Assembly: GCA_964612085.1 (NCBI GenBank) | Contig: CAZTCJ010000009.1 | Coordinates: forward strand, 6,345 to 70,344 | Source: CAZTCJ01 sp964612085 | GTDB taxonomy: Bacteria; Pseudomonadota; Alphaproteobacteria; JAJFIK01 | Direction of reading: 5' to 3' | DNA length: 64,000 nt | Part shown: piece after piece, positions 51,119 to 59,764 of the stretch | Position numbering within the stretch: the first letter of the stretch is position 1 | Layout: every line of letters begins with the position of its first letter | The notes under the pieces: model-generated | Told to the model about the DNA's origin: nothing | Databases searched by the model: none | Seen by the model: the letters and a program-made list of their open reading frames with translations, nothing else | Made by a program: the position numbers and the translations under genes

Positions 51119-51900
51119 CCGGCGCCATGATCCGTCTCCTGGTGATATTGACCGTGCTTCTCGGCCTCGCCACCCCGGCGGCGAGCGAGACCAGCATCCG
51201 GCTGGCCCAAGGGGCGCGGGGCGAGACGGCGGTCGGCCGCATCATCACGCCGAAAGGCCCGATCTGCACCGGCGTCCTGATCGGGCCGTATACGGTGCTG
51301 ACCGCGGCCCATTGCCTGACCACCCGCGCGGGCGACGGCTATTTCTCCCCCGGCCTCATTCATTTCGCGCTTTATCCGCCCCAGGGCGGGCAGCTTTACG
51401 CCAAAAGCGCCGAGACCCACATCAATCCGGCCTACACGCTGCCGGTCGGGACGCATCCGGATCAATTGCGCCAGGACTGGGCCGTGCTGGTTCTGGAAGA
51501 TCCCCTGGGCGAGACCGTGCGGCCCGCGACGCTTCTGACCGCCGCGCAGTTCGGCCAGGCGGAAGGCTGGCCGCTCAAGGTCGTGGCCTATGGCATGGCG
51601 CGCACCCTGCGGCCCACCGTTCATGCCCAGACCTGCAGGCTCCTGGAGCGGGACAGCGATTTGATCCGCCATTCCTGCCGGGTCCAGCCCGGCAGTTCCG
51701 GATCGGTGCTGCTCGCCACCCACCAAGGGGAAACCTTCGCCGCCGCCGTCAATGTGGCGGCCCGGCTGACCGGCGCGGGCCAGACCTCGGCGGCCCTGTT
51801 GCCCGACTCCGTGGCCGAGCTGAGCGCGCTTAAGCCCCAAAGCCCGGACCGCTTCGTCAGCCCGTTCGAGCGCTCGGGCTCTGCCTCCTGGAACCGGTAA
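51115..51900 (+). CDS. Trypsin-like (S1/V8-type) secreted serine protease
   Basis: A 261-residue exported protease. The signal peptide ends near PAAS (23). The chymotrypsin-fold triad is His66 (TAAHC), Asp121 (DWAVLVL) and Ser195 (PGSSGSVLL), with the Cys51-Cys67-like pair for a disulfide. The motif GSSGS replaces GDSGG, as in some V8/glutamyl-endopeptidase relatives. Its gene overlaps the histidine-kinase stop by four bases, so expression is coupled to the two-component system. Target unknown. Confidence 0.88.
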   Translation: MTGAMIRLLVILTVLLGLATPAASETSIRLAQGARGETAVGRIITPKGPICTGVLIGPYTVLTAAHCLTTRAGDGYFSPGLIHFALYPPQGGQLYAKSAETHINPAYTLPVGTHPDQLRQDWAVLVLEDPLGETVRPATLLTAAQFGQAEGWPLKVVAYGMARTLRPTVHAQTCRLLERDSDLIRHSCRVQPGSSGSVLLATHQGETFAAAVNVAARLTGAGQTSAALLPDSVAELSALKPQSPDRFVSPFERSGSASWNR

Positions 51901-51999
51901 TCCTTCCCGCCAGCCCTTGCGGTGCGCCGCGCAATCAGTAGCCTACAGTCGCAGCAGGCAGAAAGGCCGTCTGGGCCGGGGCAGCAAGAGGGACTGACG

Positions 52000-53169
52000 A
52001 TGGAAACCGACACCACGAGCCCGCCGGCGGGCGACTCGGAAACAATCGTCGGCGCGACCACGGGGCTGGTGGAAGAGACGGCCGAATGGCTGACCACCTC
52101 GCCCGACTGGTGGCTCGCAGGCGCCGTCGCCGGGGGCGTTTTCGGCGGACTCATGGTGCTGCGCTGGATGCTTCTGATCGGCCTGAGCCAGGCCGGCGCC
52201 ACCAAGCCGGAGTCCCAATTCGCTCTCGTCCATAGCCTGGTGAAAAAGACCGGGACGCTGTTCCTGCTGGCCGTCGGCCTTTACGCCGCCTCCCGCACCA
52301 TCGAGATGCCGCCGAATTTGAACCTGGTGATCAACCGGCTGGCGATCATCATCATCGTGATCCAGGGCGCGATCTGGCTGTTCCATCTGATTATGGGCCT
52401 GCTCAGGCGCTACGCGGAAAGCCGCCCGGAGGACGCCAACAACCTGCGCAACGCCATGGCGTTGATCCGTACCCTGCTGTTGATGGTCATCTCCTCCGTG
52501 GCGCTCCTGATGATCCTCGACAATCTGGGGATCGATGTCACCGCGCTGGTCGCCGGTCTCGGCGTCGGCGGCATCGCCATCGGCCTCGCCGCCCAGGGCA
52601 TTTTCCGGGACATCTTCGGCTCCCTGTCGATCGTGCTCGACAAGCCCTTCACCACCGGCGATTTCATCGTGTTTGGGGACATGATGGGTACGGTCGACCG
52701 GATCGGCCTGCAATCCACCCGCATCCGCAGCCTGTCGGGCGAACAGATCGTGGTCTCCAACTCCGATCTGCTGTCCACGCGCATCCGCAATTACAAGCGT
52801 ATGTATGAGCGGCGCATCCAGTTCGCTGTCGGCGTCACATATGAGACCGACCACGAAGATTTGAAACAGATCCCCGACATCATCCGCGAGAGCGTCGAAA
52901 GTCAGGAACTGACGCGCTTCGACCGGTCCCATTTCAAAAGCTTTGCCGATTTCGCCCTTGTCTTCGAGACTGTCTACTTTGTGCTCGACCGCGACTACAA
53001 CCGCTATATGGATATTCAGCAGGCGATCAATCTGGATATTCACAAACGGTTCCAAGCCCAGGGTATCGAATTCGCCTATCCCACCCAAACGCTGCACGTC
53101 GCCGCCATGGGCGCCGATCCCGTGAAGACCAGACCCTCATCAACTGACGATCCATCGGAAGAAGATTAA
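52000..53169 (+). CDS. MscS-family mechanosensitive ion channel
   Basis: A 389-residue inner membrane channel from ATG 52000 (AAGAGGG site). Hydrophobic spans lie at about 44-64, 87-105, 115-137 and 160-180, before the pore helix VAGLGVGGIAIGLAAQGIF and the beta domain DKPFTTGDFIVFGDMMGTVDRIG, split around residues 185-240. It opens on membrane tension to release osmolytes. The cytoplasmic C-terminal domain is complete. Followed at 11 bases by a GST gene. Confidence 0.93.
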   Translation: METDTTSPPAGDSETIVGATTGLVEETAEWLTTSPDWWLAGAVAGGVFGGLMVLRWMLLIGLSQAGATKPESQFALVHSLVKKTGTLFLLAVGLYAASRTIEMPPNLNLVINRLAIIIIVIQGAIWLFHLIMGLLRRYAESRPEDANNLRNAMALIRTLLLMVISSVALLMILDNLGIDVTALVAGLGVGGIAIGLAAQGIFRDIFGSLSIVLDKPFTTGDFIVFGDMMGTVDRIGLQSTRIRSLSGEQIVVSNSDLLSTRIRNYKRMYERRIQFAVGVTYETDHEDLKQIPDIIRESVESQELTRFDRSHFKSFADFALVFETVYFVLDRDYNRYMDIQQAINLDIHKRFQAQGIEFAYPTQTLHVAAMGADPVKTRPSSTDDPSEED

Positions 53170-53180
53170 GGAGTGCTCCC

Positions 53181-53855
53181 ATGAGCCTGACTGTCTATGG
53201 CGCAAGCCTCTCCCCGTTCGTGCGCAAGGTGCGCGTGGTGCTCCACGAGAAAGGGCTCGGCTACGAGCTCGATCAGGTCAATGTCTTCAACCCGCCGGAC
53301 TGGTTCCTGGAAATCAGCCCGCTGAAGCGCATCCCGGTGCTGCGCGACACGGACGCGGGCGAAGACGCCACGCTCGCGGATTCCTCGGCCATCTGCGCCT
53401 ATCTGGAGCGCAAGGTGCCGGCCCCGGCCCTGCTGCCAGGCGACGCCTTCAGCTACGGCCGGGCCCTGTGGTTCGAGGAATATGCCGACTCCGAAATGGC
53501 CGCCAATATCGGCCTGGGCTGCTTCCGGCCCGTGGTGGTGGCGCGCCTGATGGGCCGCGACCCGGACACCGACAAGGCGGAAGAAACCTGCCGGGAAAAA
53601 CTGCCGCGCTATTTCGCCTATCTGGAGAAAGAGCTTACCGGCAAGACATACTTCGTGGACGACACATTCTCCCTGGCCGATATCGCCATCGGCACCCAAT
53701 TCGCCAATCTGCGCCACACGGGCTTTTTGCATACCGTCGACGCCTATCCGAACCTCAAGGCCTTCGTGGACCGGGTCCATGGGCGCGACAGCTTCAAGAC
53801 CTGCATCGAGGAAGAAACGGCCCTGCTGCGCCAGTTCGGCTTCTCCGATTTGTAA
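53181..53855 (+). CDS. Glutathione S-transferase family protein
   Basis: A 224-residue cytosolic GST-fold protein. The thioredoxin-like N domain (about 1-80) has YGASLSPFVRKVR with Ser9/Ser11 as the likely glutathione-activating residues, and the cis-Pro in RIPVLRD. ADSSAICAYLERK follows. The helical C domain has SLADIAIGTQFANLRH. Shine-Dalgarno sequence AAGGAG. It probably forms an operon with the upstream MscS gene. The substrate is unknown. Confidence 0.92.
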   Translation: MSLTVYGASLSPFVRKVRVVLHEKGLGYELDQVNVFNPPDWFLEISPLKRIPVLRDTDAGEDATLADSSAICAYLERKVPAPALLPGDAFSYGRALWFEEYADSEMAANIGLGCFRPVVVARLMGRDPDTDKAEETCREKLPRYFAYLEKELTGKTYFVDDTFSLADIAIGTQFANLRHTGFLHTVDAYPNLKAFVDRVHGRDSFKTCIEEETALLRQFGFSDL

Positions 53856-53891
53856 ACAGACGACCCTGTAGCAAAAACACGCCTGTTTTAG

Positions 53892-53920
53892 ACGGTTTGT
53901 GAGTTTTCCGTACAAACCGT
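53892..53920. repeat. 9-bp inverted repeat between GST and RTX genes
   Basis: ACGGTTTGT and ACAAACCGT are perfect inverted copies, 11 bases apart. It may be a terminator hairpin for GST (no T-run follows) or an operator for the RTX gene 137 bases downstream. Confidence 0.5.
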
Positions 53921-54056
53921 AACTAGCCGCCGTTTCCATTCCGATGGTACCGACGCCATTGGCAAGACCCTTGGGAAACCCGAGGGGAGGGGGAAACGCG
54001 TGCCGATGGACGGGGCGCGTCCATGTTTTAAATGCTGGATCTCAGGGGAGCCTTTC

Positions 54057-55538
54057 ATGGCTGACGTAACCTATCTTATGCCGTTCAACGCATTCGACCT
54101 CGATGCCTTGAACATCGAATTCGACGAACCGTTCGTTGAAACGATTTCCAATATGCAGGCTGTCGTGGGCTATGAAGGCACCATGCGGCTGACCCGCGCG
54201 ACGGGCACGAACTTCGCATTCGAAGGCGCGCCGAATACGGATGATTTCAAGATCACCGGCGGCACGGTCAACAGCTTCGAACTGCTCGAAGACATGAGCA
54301 CCACCTCGGTCGATATCAGCGGCCTCAATATCGATCTGACGGATGTGGCCAAGCTGATCGAAAAGAAGCCGGTCGAAAAACTGTTCGATGAATTCTTCGA
54401 AGGCGACGACACGTTCACCGGCTCCATGATGAATGACGGCATCATTTCCGGCGACGGCAATGACGGCATCGTGTCCGGCATGGGCGACGACACCATCGAC
54501 GCCGGCAAGGACGACGATACGATCGAAGGCGGCGAAGGCGATGACACGATCGGCGGCGGCAAGGGCGACGACACCGCTGTCTATCAGGGCATGCGCGACG
54601 ATTTCGACGTGGTCGTGATCGACAAGAGCACCGTTCAGGTGACCGACCTGCTGACCGAAGAAACGCTTGACGAAGGCGCCGACACGCTCACCGATATCGA
54701 ATTCATTCAGTTCATGGACGTTCTGCTCAATCTCGATACCGGCGGCATTTCGCCTGTGGGGTCGGAAATGAGCGAAACCCTCGAAGGATCCGAATTCGAC
54801 GACATCCTGAACGGTCTGGGTGGTGACGATATCATCAACGGCAATGCCGGACGCGACCTGATCGACGGCGGCGAAGGCAACGACACCCTCGACGGCGGCG
54901 ACGACAAGGACGAAATGTTCGGCGGGCTCGGCGATGACACTTACATCATCGGCAAAGGCGACAAGATCTTCGAGAATGCCGGCGAAGGCACGGACACCGT
55001 GCAGGCGGAAGGCAACATCAAACTCGACGATAATTTCGAGAATGCCGTGCTGATGGCCTCCGAGAAGGGCAAAGGCAAGGTCAAGGGCAACGACCTCGAC
55101 AACGTGATCACCGGCAGCGCCGACGAGGAGAAGCTCGACGGCCGGGACGGCGATGACACCATCGACGGCGGCGAGGGCGACGACCGGATCAGGGGCGGCG
55201 ACGGCGGCGACATCCTGATGGGCGGCAATGGCGAGGACGACCTCGACGGCGGCGACGGCGGCGACATCTTCGTGTTCGACGATGACGGTGCGGGCGATAT
55301 CGACACCATCAGGGATTTCGAGATCGGCGTCGACACCATCGACCTGAGCGGTCTGCCCAACTTCACCGGCTTCGATGCGGTGGCCGCGAATGCGGTCGAT
55401 GACGGCAAGAATGTCATCCTGACCGGCATGGATGGCGGCCAGCTCGTCATTGCCAAGACGAGCTTCGAAGAGCTGAGCGCGACGGACTTCACCTTCGCGC
55501 CGGTTATCGAAATCATCGAGGAAATTTCCGTTCTCTAA
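54057..55538 (+). CDS. RTX-type calcium-binding secreted protein
   Basis: A 493-residue acidic protein without an N-terminal signal peptide. Residues 1-110 are a unique beta-rich region; three blocks of glycine/aspartate nonapeptide repeats lie at about 125-171, 242-300 and 345-412 (for example GDDTIDGGEGDD, GGDILMGGNGED). The C terminus (about 413-493) ends in a hydrophobic stretch, EIIEEISVL, typical of type I secretion signals. ATG 54057 has AGGGGAG; an upstream in-frame start at 54000 is rejected. No ABC/MFP secretion genes are nearby. A strong terminator follows. Confidence 0.9.
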   Translation: MADVTYLMPFNAFDLDALNIEFDEPFVETISNMQAVVGYEGTMRLTRATGTNFAFEGAPNTDDFKITGGTVNSFELLEDMSTTSVDISGLNIDLTDVAKLIEKKPVEKLFDEFFEGDDTFTGSMMNDGIISGDGNDGIVSGMGDDTIDAGKDDDTIEGGEGDDTIGGGKGDDTAVYQGMRDDFDVVVIDKSTVQVTDLLTEETLDEGADTLTDIEFIQFMDVLLNLDTGGISPVGSEMSETLEGSEFDDILNGLGGDDIINGNAGRDLIDGGEGNDTLDGGDDKDEMFGGLGDDTYIIGKGDKIFENAGEGTDTVQAEGNIKLDDNFENAVLMASEKGKGKVKGNDLDNVITGSADEEKLDGRDGDDTIDGGEGDDRIRGGDGGDILMGGNGEDDLDGGDGGDIFVFDDDGAGDIDTIRDFEIGVDTIDLSGLPNFTGFDAVAANAVDDGKNVILTGMDGGQLVIAKTSFEELSATDFTFAPVIEIIEEISVL

Positions 55539-55566
55539 GGCGGCAGCCTTTCGGAAAAGACGGTCT

Positions 55567-55596
55567 GGGCCTCTCTTGCAGAGGCCCGGATTTTTT
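55567..55596 (+). terminator. Intrinsic terminator of the RTX gene
   Basis: GGGCCTCT and AGAGGCCC form a perfect 8-bp stem with a 5-base loop, followed by GGATTTTTTAT, 28 bases after the stop. Confidence 0.92.
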
Positions 55597-55637
55597 ATCC
55601 GCCTACCCCTTATCCAATGACCCTTATTGAACGGCCC

Positions 55638-55919
55638 CTAGCCGCCAGCCAGGGCGTTGGCGAGGATCAGGGCATCGCCCGGTTTGAGCGCATGCCCATA
55701 GGCCGCATCGGGCCGGACCATGACCCCATCGTGAATGCATAAGATGTTGCGCCTTATGGCATGGCGTTCGTCGAACAGATGCAGCGCCAGGGCCGGATGG
55801 GCGCGGGCGAGATCCTCCAGCACCGCACCGACCGTATTCCCATGGGCTGTGAGCGTCCTGACGCCGCCGGTGACCACGGCCAGAACCGGGGGCAATCTGA
55901 CCTCGACAGCCCCGGTCAT
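55638..55919 (-). CDS. MoaD/ThiS-like ubiquitin-fold protein ending in Gly-Gly
   Basis: A 93-residue beta-grasp protein. EVRLPPVLAVV, TVGAVLEDLARAHPALALHLF and LKPGDALILANALAGG follow the MoaD pattern, and the chain ends in the diglycine needed for C-terminal adenylation and sulfur transfer. The ATG overlaps the CIA30 stop (ATGA). It is the last cistron of an operon with CIA30 and BNR genes and has no MoaE, MoeB or ThiF partner nearby, so molybdopterin synthesis is not indicated locally. The role is inferred as a sulfur carrier or protein tag. Confidence 0.83.
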   Translation of the reverse strand: MTGAVEVRLPPVLAVVTGGVRTLTAHGNTVGAVLEDLARAHPALALHLFDERHAIRRNILCIHDGVMVRPDAAYGHALKPGDALILANALAGG

Positions 55920-56503
55920 GCGCCGCCGTCCCGGCACGCCTTGATCCAGTCCACCTGCAGGGCGAAGGGGCCGTCGATGCCATCGGAGATAATCAGTCCC
56001 AAGGTCTGCAGCCGCGCAGGGTCGAGGGCCGGCGCCCTGACCGGCTGGCCGAACGCCGATGCGCGAAACGCGCTCAGCGGGATGTCGGCCTCGGCCCAGT
56101 CCGCATCCGGACCGGTTCCGAACTCCGCGCGGTAGGCGATCGGCCGCCCGAAGGACCGGTCCCCGGTCTGGAACGTCAAGGCATAGCGGCGGCCATCACC
56201 CTTATACCGGATGCGGAACGACCGGGTCTCCGCATAAGCGCCTTCAACGAGCGGCTTGCGTACGGAAGAGAAGCCGCCGCCATCCGTATTGATGCTGCCG
56301 GAAAAGATCATGATCCCGTTCTCGAACCGGGGGGCGCCGCTTGAGCGCCCGCCCATGACATTGTCGTTCACGGTCCGCCAGGCATCGATCTCCTTTTGGT
56401 CGGCGAATGCCGCCATGACCTTGCATTCGCCATCCTTGGCCACGGCAGACATGGTCCCCATACAGATCACCATCACTATCGTCCACAATGCCAGATGCGC
56501 CAT
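55916..56503 (-). CDS. CIA30 (complex I intermediate-associated protein 30) family protein
   Basis: A 195-residue exported protein. The signal peptide is MAHLALWTIVMVICMGTMSAVA, split near residue 22, and the mature part is a jelly-roll-like CIA30 domain: WRTVNDNVMGGRSSG, GSINTDGGGFSSVR, YRAEFGTGPDADW and GLIISDGIDGPFALQVDWIK. In eukaryotes CIA30/NDUFAF1 assembles complex I; bacterial members of this type are usually secreted and of unknown function. The start at 56503 has GGGAGGGG. It lies between the BNR-repeat and MoaD-like genes. Confidence 0.87.
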   Translation of the reverse strand: MAHLALWTIVMVICMGTMSAVAKDGECKVMAAFADQKEIDAWRTVNDNVMGGRSSGAPRFENGIMIFSGSINTDGGGFSSVRKPLVEGAYAETRSFRIRYKGDGRRYALTFQTGDRSFGRPIAYRAEFGTGPDADWAEADIPLSAFRASAFGQPVRAPALDPARLQTLGLIISDGIDGPFALQVDWIKACRDGGA

Positions 56504-56578
56504 GAACCCCTCCCTTTTGGCAACAAGACCGTGTCTTATCCATACGGCCCGGCGGGGCGAAGGGATCACACGCTCCGG

Positions 56579-57700
56579 TCAAGGTTGGGCATAGGCGCGC
56601 ACGCTCAGGATCCGGGGCAGGCCGGAGGCCAGCGCCGTCCAGCGGTCGCCCAGATCCTGACTGCCATAGACCGTGCCCGTGGTGGTGCCGAAATAGACGC
56701 CGCCGGGATCCGCCTGATCGGCCGCCATGGCGCCGCGCAGCACGCCGGAATAATCCGCCTCCGGCAGGCCCTCACTCGCCTCGGCCCAGGATGCTCCGCT
56801 GTCCCGGCTGCGATAAACCGACAGCCGTCCGCCATGGGGCATGCGGAAATTATCGCCTTCCAGAGGCACGATGAACACGGCCCCGGTCGCATGGTCCATG
56901 GCGATGGGGAAGCCGAAGGAGCCGCAGGTGCCGCCCGCCAGTTCCGCCGCAGGCAGACCGGTTTCGATCTGGCGCCAATGGTCGCCGCCGTCTTCTGACA
57001 GAAACACACCCTGATGGTCCTGGCGGAAGATCCGGTCCGGATCGCGCGGATCATGGGCAAGGCAATGGACGCACTGGCCCACATCCCCCGGCACGCCCTC
57101 GTTCTTGTGGTCCCAGGTCTTGCCGCCGTCATCGCTGCGGAAAAGGCCCGCGGCGGAAATCCCGACCCAGATGCGCTCCGGGTTCGTCCGGTCCGTGAGG
57201 ATCGTGTGGGCGCATAAGCCCCCTGCCCCCGGCATCCAATGGGCCCGCGAGGGATGATCGTTCAAGCCCGAAACCGGCTCCCAGGATTGGCCCCGGTCCG
57301 TGCTCTTGAACAGGCCCGCTTCCGAGACACCGGCGTAAATCGCGTCGCCCGCGTCGTGCAGGGTCCAGATCTGGTCCACATGGCGGCCATCCGCCGAATA
57401 CTGACCGAAAGAGAAGCCCGCGCCGATCAGACAGTTATGATCCGCATTGCCCTTATCGCCTTCACGGAAGCGCGGCGCGGCCTCCAACTGCTCCCAGGAT
57501 TTGAGATCCTCACTGACGAACAAGGCCGGACCGTAAACGTCGCTCGCCACCGCCAGCATGAAACGGCCGTGGCCGTCCCGGATGGACGAGGTCACCGCCC
57601 AGCCGCGCAGATCGAAGCGGCAGGTCCATGTCTCCCGTGCCGCATCGCTTTCCAGAATGGCGACGCCCTTCTTGGTCCCGGCAAGGATGACGATGCCCAT
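56579..57700 (-). CDS. BNR/sortilin-like beta-propeller protein
   Basis: A 373-residue protein built from BNR (Asp-box) blades: STDRGQSWEP, SDDGGKTWDH, SEDGGDHWRQ, SRDSGASWAEA and GSQDLGDRWTA are visible repeats. There is no signal peptide. It resembles the exo-alpha-sialidase-like or WD40/YVTN/BNR annotations but has no sialidase RIP/FRIP motif, so enzymatic activity is not supported. Shine-Dalgarno sequence AAGGAG. It opens an operon: BNR, CIA30, MoaD-like. Confidence 0.85.
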   Translation of the reverse strand: MGIVILAGTKKGVAILESDAARETWTCRFDLRGWAVTSSIRDGHGRFMLAVASDVYGPALFVSEDLKSWEQLEAAPRFREGDKGNADHNCLIGAGFSFGQYSADGRHVDQIWTLHDAGDAIYAGVSEAGLFKSTDRGQSWEPVSGLNDHPSRAHWMPGAGGLCAHTILTDRTNPERIWVGISAAGLFRSDDGGKTWDHKNEGVPGDVGQCVHCLAHDPRDPDRIFRQDHQGVFLSEDGGDHWRQIETGLPAAELAGGTCGSFGFPIAMDHATGAVFIVPLEGDNFRMPHGGRLSVYRSRDSGASWAEASEGLPEADYSGVLRGAMAADQADPGGVYFGTTTGTVYGSQDLGDRWTALASGLPRILSVRAYAQP

Positions 57701-57801
57701 GACGCGCTCCTTTTCAAGCGTAAGACTTGCAAAGGAACCCTACCACCAATCGCGGAGCGGGTGCACTAAAGGTCTGGATCATGTGAGATGAAAGGTGAAG
57801 A

Positions 57802-57877
57802 TGGTGCCGCCAGGGTGACTTGAACACCCGACCCTCGCATTACGAATGCGATGCTCTACCAGCTGAGCTATGGCGGC
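57802..57877 (-). tRNA. tRNA-Thr(CGT)
   Basis: Read on the - strand, the 76-base cloverleaf starts GCCGCCA and ends TGGCGGCACCA, with CCA encoded. The anticodon stem TCGCA/TGCGA encloses TTCGTAA, giving anticodon CGT for ACG codons. D and T arms are normal. Confidence 0.97.
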
Positions 57878-57983
57878 TTACCGTGGCGTATTGCCTTGGG
57901 ATCGCGGGCGTGCTTGCGACGCCCACAAGCGCGGACCATAGGGCCGGGCGGCGCAAAACTCAAGAGGCCGCGCGGCCCCAAAA

Positions 57984-59726
57984 TCACGACCAGCGGCCGG
58001 CCCGTTCGCCGCTGTCATCGTCCTTTTCGGGCCCGGGATCGTCGGGGGGACGGGGCGGCACATAGATCTCCGATTTGTCGGACTCGCGCTTGGGCTGGTC
58101 CTGGCCGCCTTTGTCGTCCGGCTCGGTCTTGCGCGGCTTGTCTTCGGAGGAAGCGGGCTTTTTCTCTTCCCTCTCGGGCGGCTTATTATCGGTCTCTTCC
58201 ACCACCGCGTCGATCACCGGACCGTCCCGGCGGTCGCCGCGATCCATGGGCACCAGATCGACAGTCCGGGAGGTCTCAGGCTCCGGGGGCTTGGCGGGCT
58301 CCGGCGCCGGTTTCGCGCCGCCGCCCGTCCCGAGAATGCGGCTGAGCAGGCCCGGCTCCTGATCGTCCTCCGCCATGGCCTGGGCGATCAGCAGATCGGG
58401 ATCCTCGGTCTCCTCGCCCTCGTCGGCGAACAGGGTCATGTCGCCCGAGGCCTTCCAATATTGGGAATCGAACGAATTGCATTGGGGGCAGAGCGCGCTC
58501 CATTGGGTGGACTGGCGCCCGCAGGAGCGGCACAGCCAGAGCGCATCGCGGGGCGCGTGGGCGGCCTGGCCCAGCCACTCCTCCGCCGCTTTGGTGTCCC
58601 CATGTTCGGTTTCCTCAAGCCGCGCCATCAGCTCGGCAACCCGGGTGGTGGGCGCGATCTCCAAAAGCGGCGCCAAGGCATCGCGCGCCGCCGCGAAGTT
58701 TTCGGCGGCGATGGCATAGCGCGCGAACAGGATGCGGCTTTCCACATGATCGCGATTAAGCTCGACAAGCCCCTTGATGCGCGCCAGCCGCTCTTCCGCA
58801 TTCTCGCGCGGATGAAGCTGCGCATAGATACGGCCCAGTTCCGCATGGGGCATATGCGGCCAGATGGTCTCGATCACCGTGCCTGCCCGGCCCTTCTTAC
58901 CGAAATTCTTCAGCACATCCGCCGCCAGCACGGCGGCGGGCGCCAGATCGGGTGCAAGCGACAACGCCTTTTGCGCCAGGTTGAGGGCGGCCTGGGATTT
59001 GCCGTCCCGGCGCGCCGCCATGGCCTCGGCCGTCATCAGAACCGCGAGGCGGCGGCGGGCGGCGGCATTGCGCAACAGCCGCGCCTTATTGGCGGCCTCG
59101 ACCGTGCGCCGGGCGGCGGCCCATTGCTCGGTCTGAAGCTGCAAGGTGAACAGGGTGCGGAAGACCCGCGCATTGCCCGGTTGCAGCCGGAAAGCACGGC
59201 CCGCGATCTCGAGCGCCTTCGTCACATCGCCCTGATCGCGCGCCAGGCCCATCAGACCCACCAGACCCAGAACTTCCGTCTCGGGAACATCGAGCATGGC
59301 CTGATAGGCGCTTTCGGCCTCGGTATCCGCCCCGGTCAGTTCCGCCGTCTGCGCATGCAAAAGCAAAAGCAAAGGCCGGTCCCGCTGCGCCTTGGAGGCA
59401 TCGGTCACCACCTTGCGGGCGGTCGAGGCATCGCCGGCCGCCAGGGCGATCAAGCCCCTGGTCAGGGCGGTGTGGGCGCGCCGCTCCTTGTGGCCCGCCA
59501 CATAAGTGCCGACGGCCGCAAAGCGCCCGAAGACCCAGCCGATGATCTGTAGCAGGACATAAAGAACGAAGACGGCCAGCAGCAGGGCGACAAGGCCGAG
59601 GGCGACGGAGGCCTCGATCCGCACGCCCAGCCATTCGACCACGAGGGTACCCGGATGGTCCGCGAGCCAGACGGCGCCGATCGCGATGACGGCCACTAGC
59701 AGGAAGATCAGAAGCGCGCGGACCAT
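57984..59726 (-). CDS. hemY: HemY-like TPR membrane protein with zinc ribbon
   Basis: A 580-residue inner membrane protein of the haem-biosynthesis-associated HemY family, not protoporphyrinogen oxidase. Two spans (about 3-22 and 38-66) are followed by TPR helices to about 390 and a zinc ribbon with C399, C402, C413 and C416. The rest (about 430-580) is acidic, Pro/Lys-rich and probably disordered. It is the last gene of hemC-hemD-mitofilin-hemY, 38 bases after the mitofilin gene. The family helps haem synthesis in an undefined way. Confidence 0.9.
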   Translation of the reverse strand: MVRALLIFLLVAVIAIGAVWLADHPGTLVVEWLGVRIEASVALGLVALLLAVFVLYVLLQIIGWVFGRFAAVGTYVAGHKERRAHTALTRGLIALAAGDASTARKVVTDASKAQRDRPLLLLLHAQTAELTGADTEAESAYQAMLDVPETEVLGLVGLMGLARDQGDVTKALEIAGRAFRLQPGNARVFRTLFTLQLQTEQWAAARRTVEAANKARLLRNAAARRRLAVLMTAEAMAARRDGKSQAALNLAQKALSLAPDLAPAAVLAADVLKNFGKKGRAGTVIETIWPHMPHAELGRIYAQLHPRENAEERLARIKGLVELNRDHVESRILFARYAIAAENFAAARDALAPLLEIAPTTRVAELMARLEETEHGDTKAAEEWLGQAAHAPRDALWLCRSCGRQSTQWSALCPQCNSFDSQYWKASGDMTLFADEGEETEDPDLLIAQAMAEDDQEPGLLSRILGTGGGAKPAPEPAKPPEPETSRTVDLVPMDRGDRRDGPVIDAVVEETDNKPPEREEKKPASSEDKPRKTEPDDKGGQDQPKRESDKSEIYVPPRPPDDPGPEKDDDSGERAGRWS

Positions 59727-59764
59727 GCGGTGTTCAATACGTTACGAGGCAAAGACCCGCCGGC

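Noticed and set aside
56579..57700. Sialidase activity for the BNR protein
   Set aside because: Asp-boxes are present but the catalytic Arg triad and FRIP motif of sialidases are not visible.
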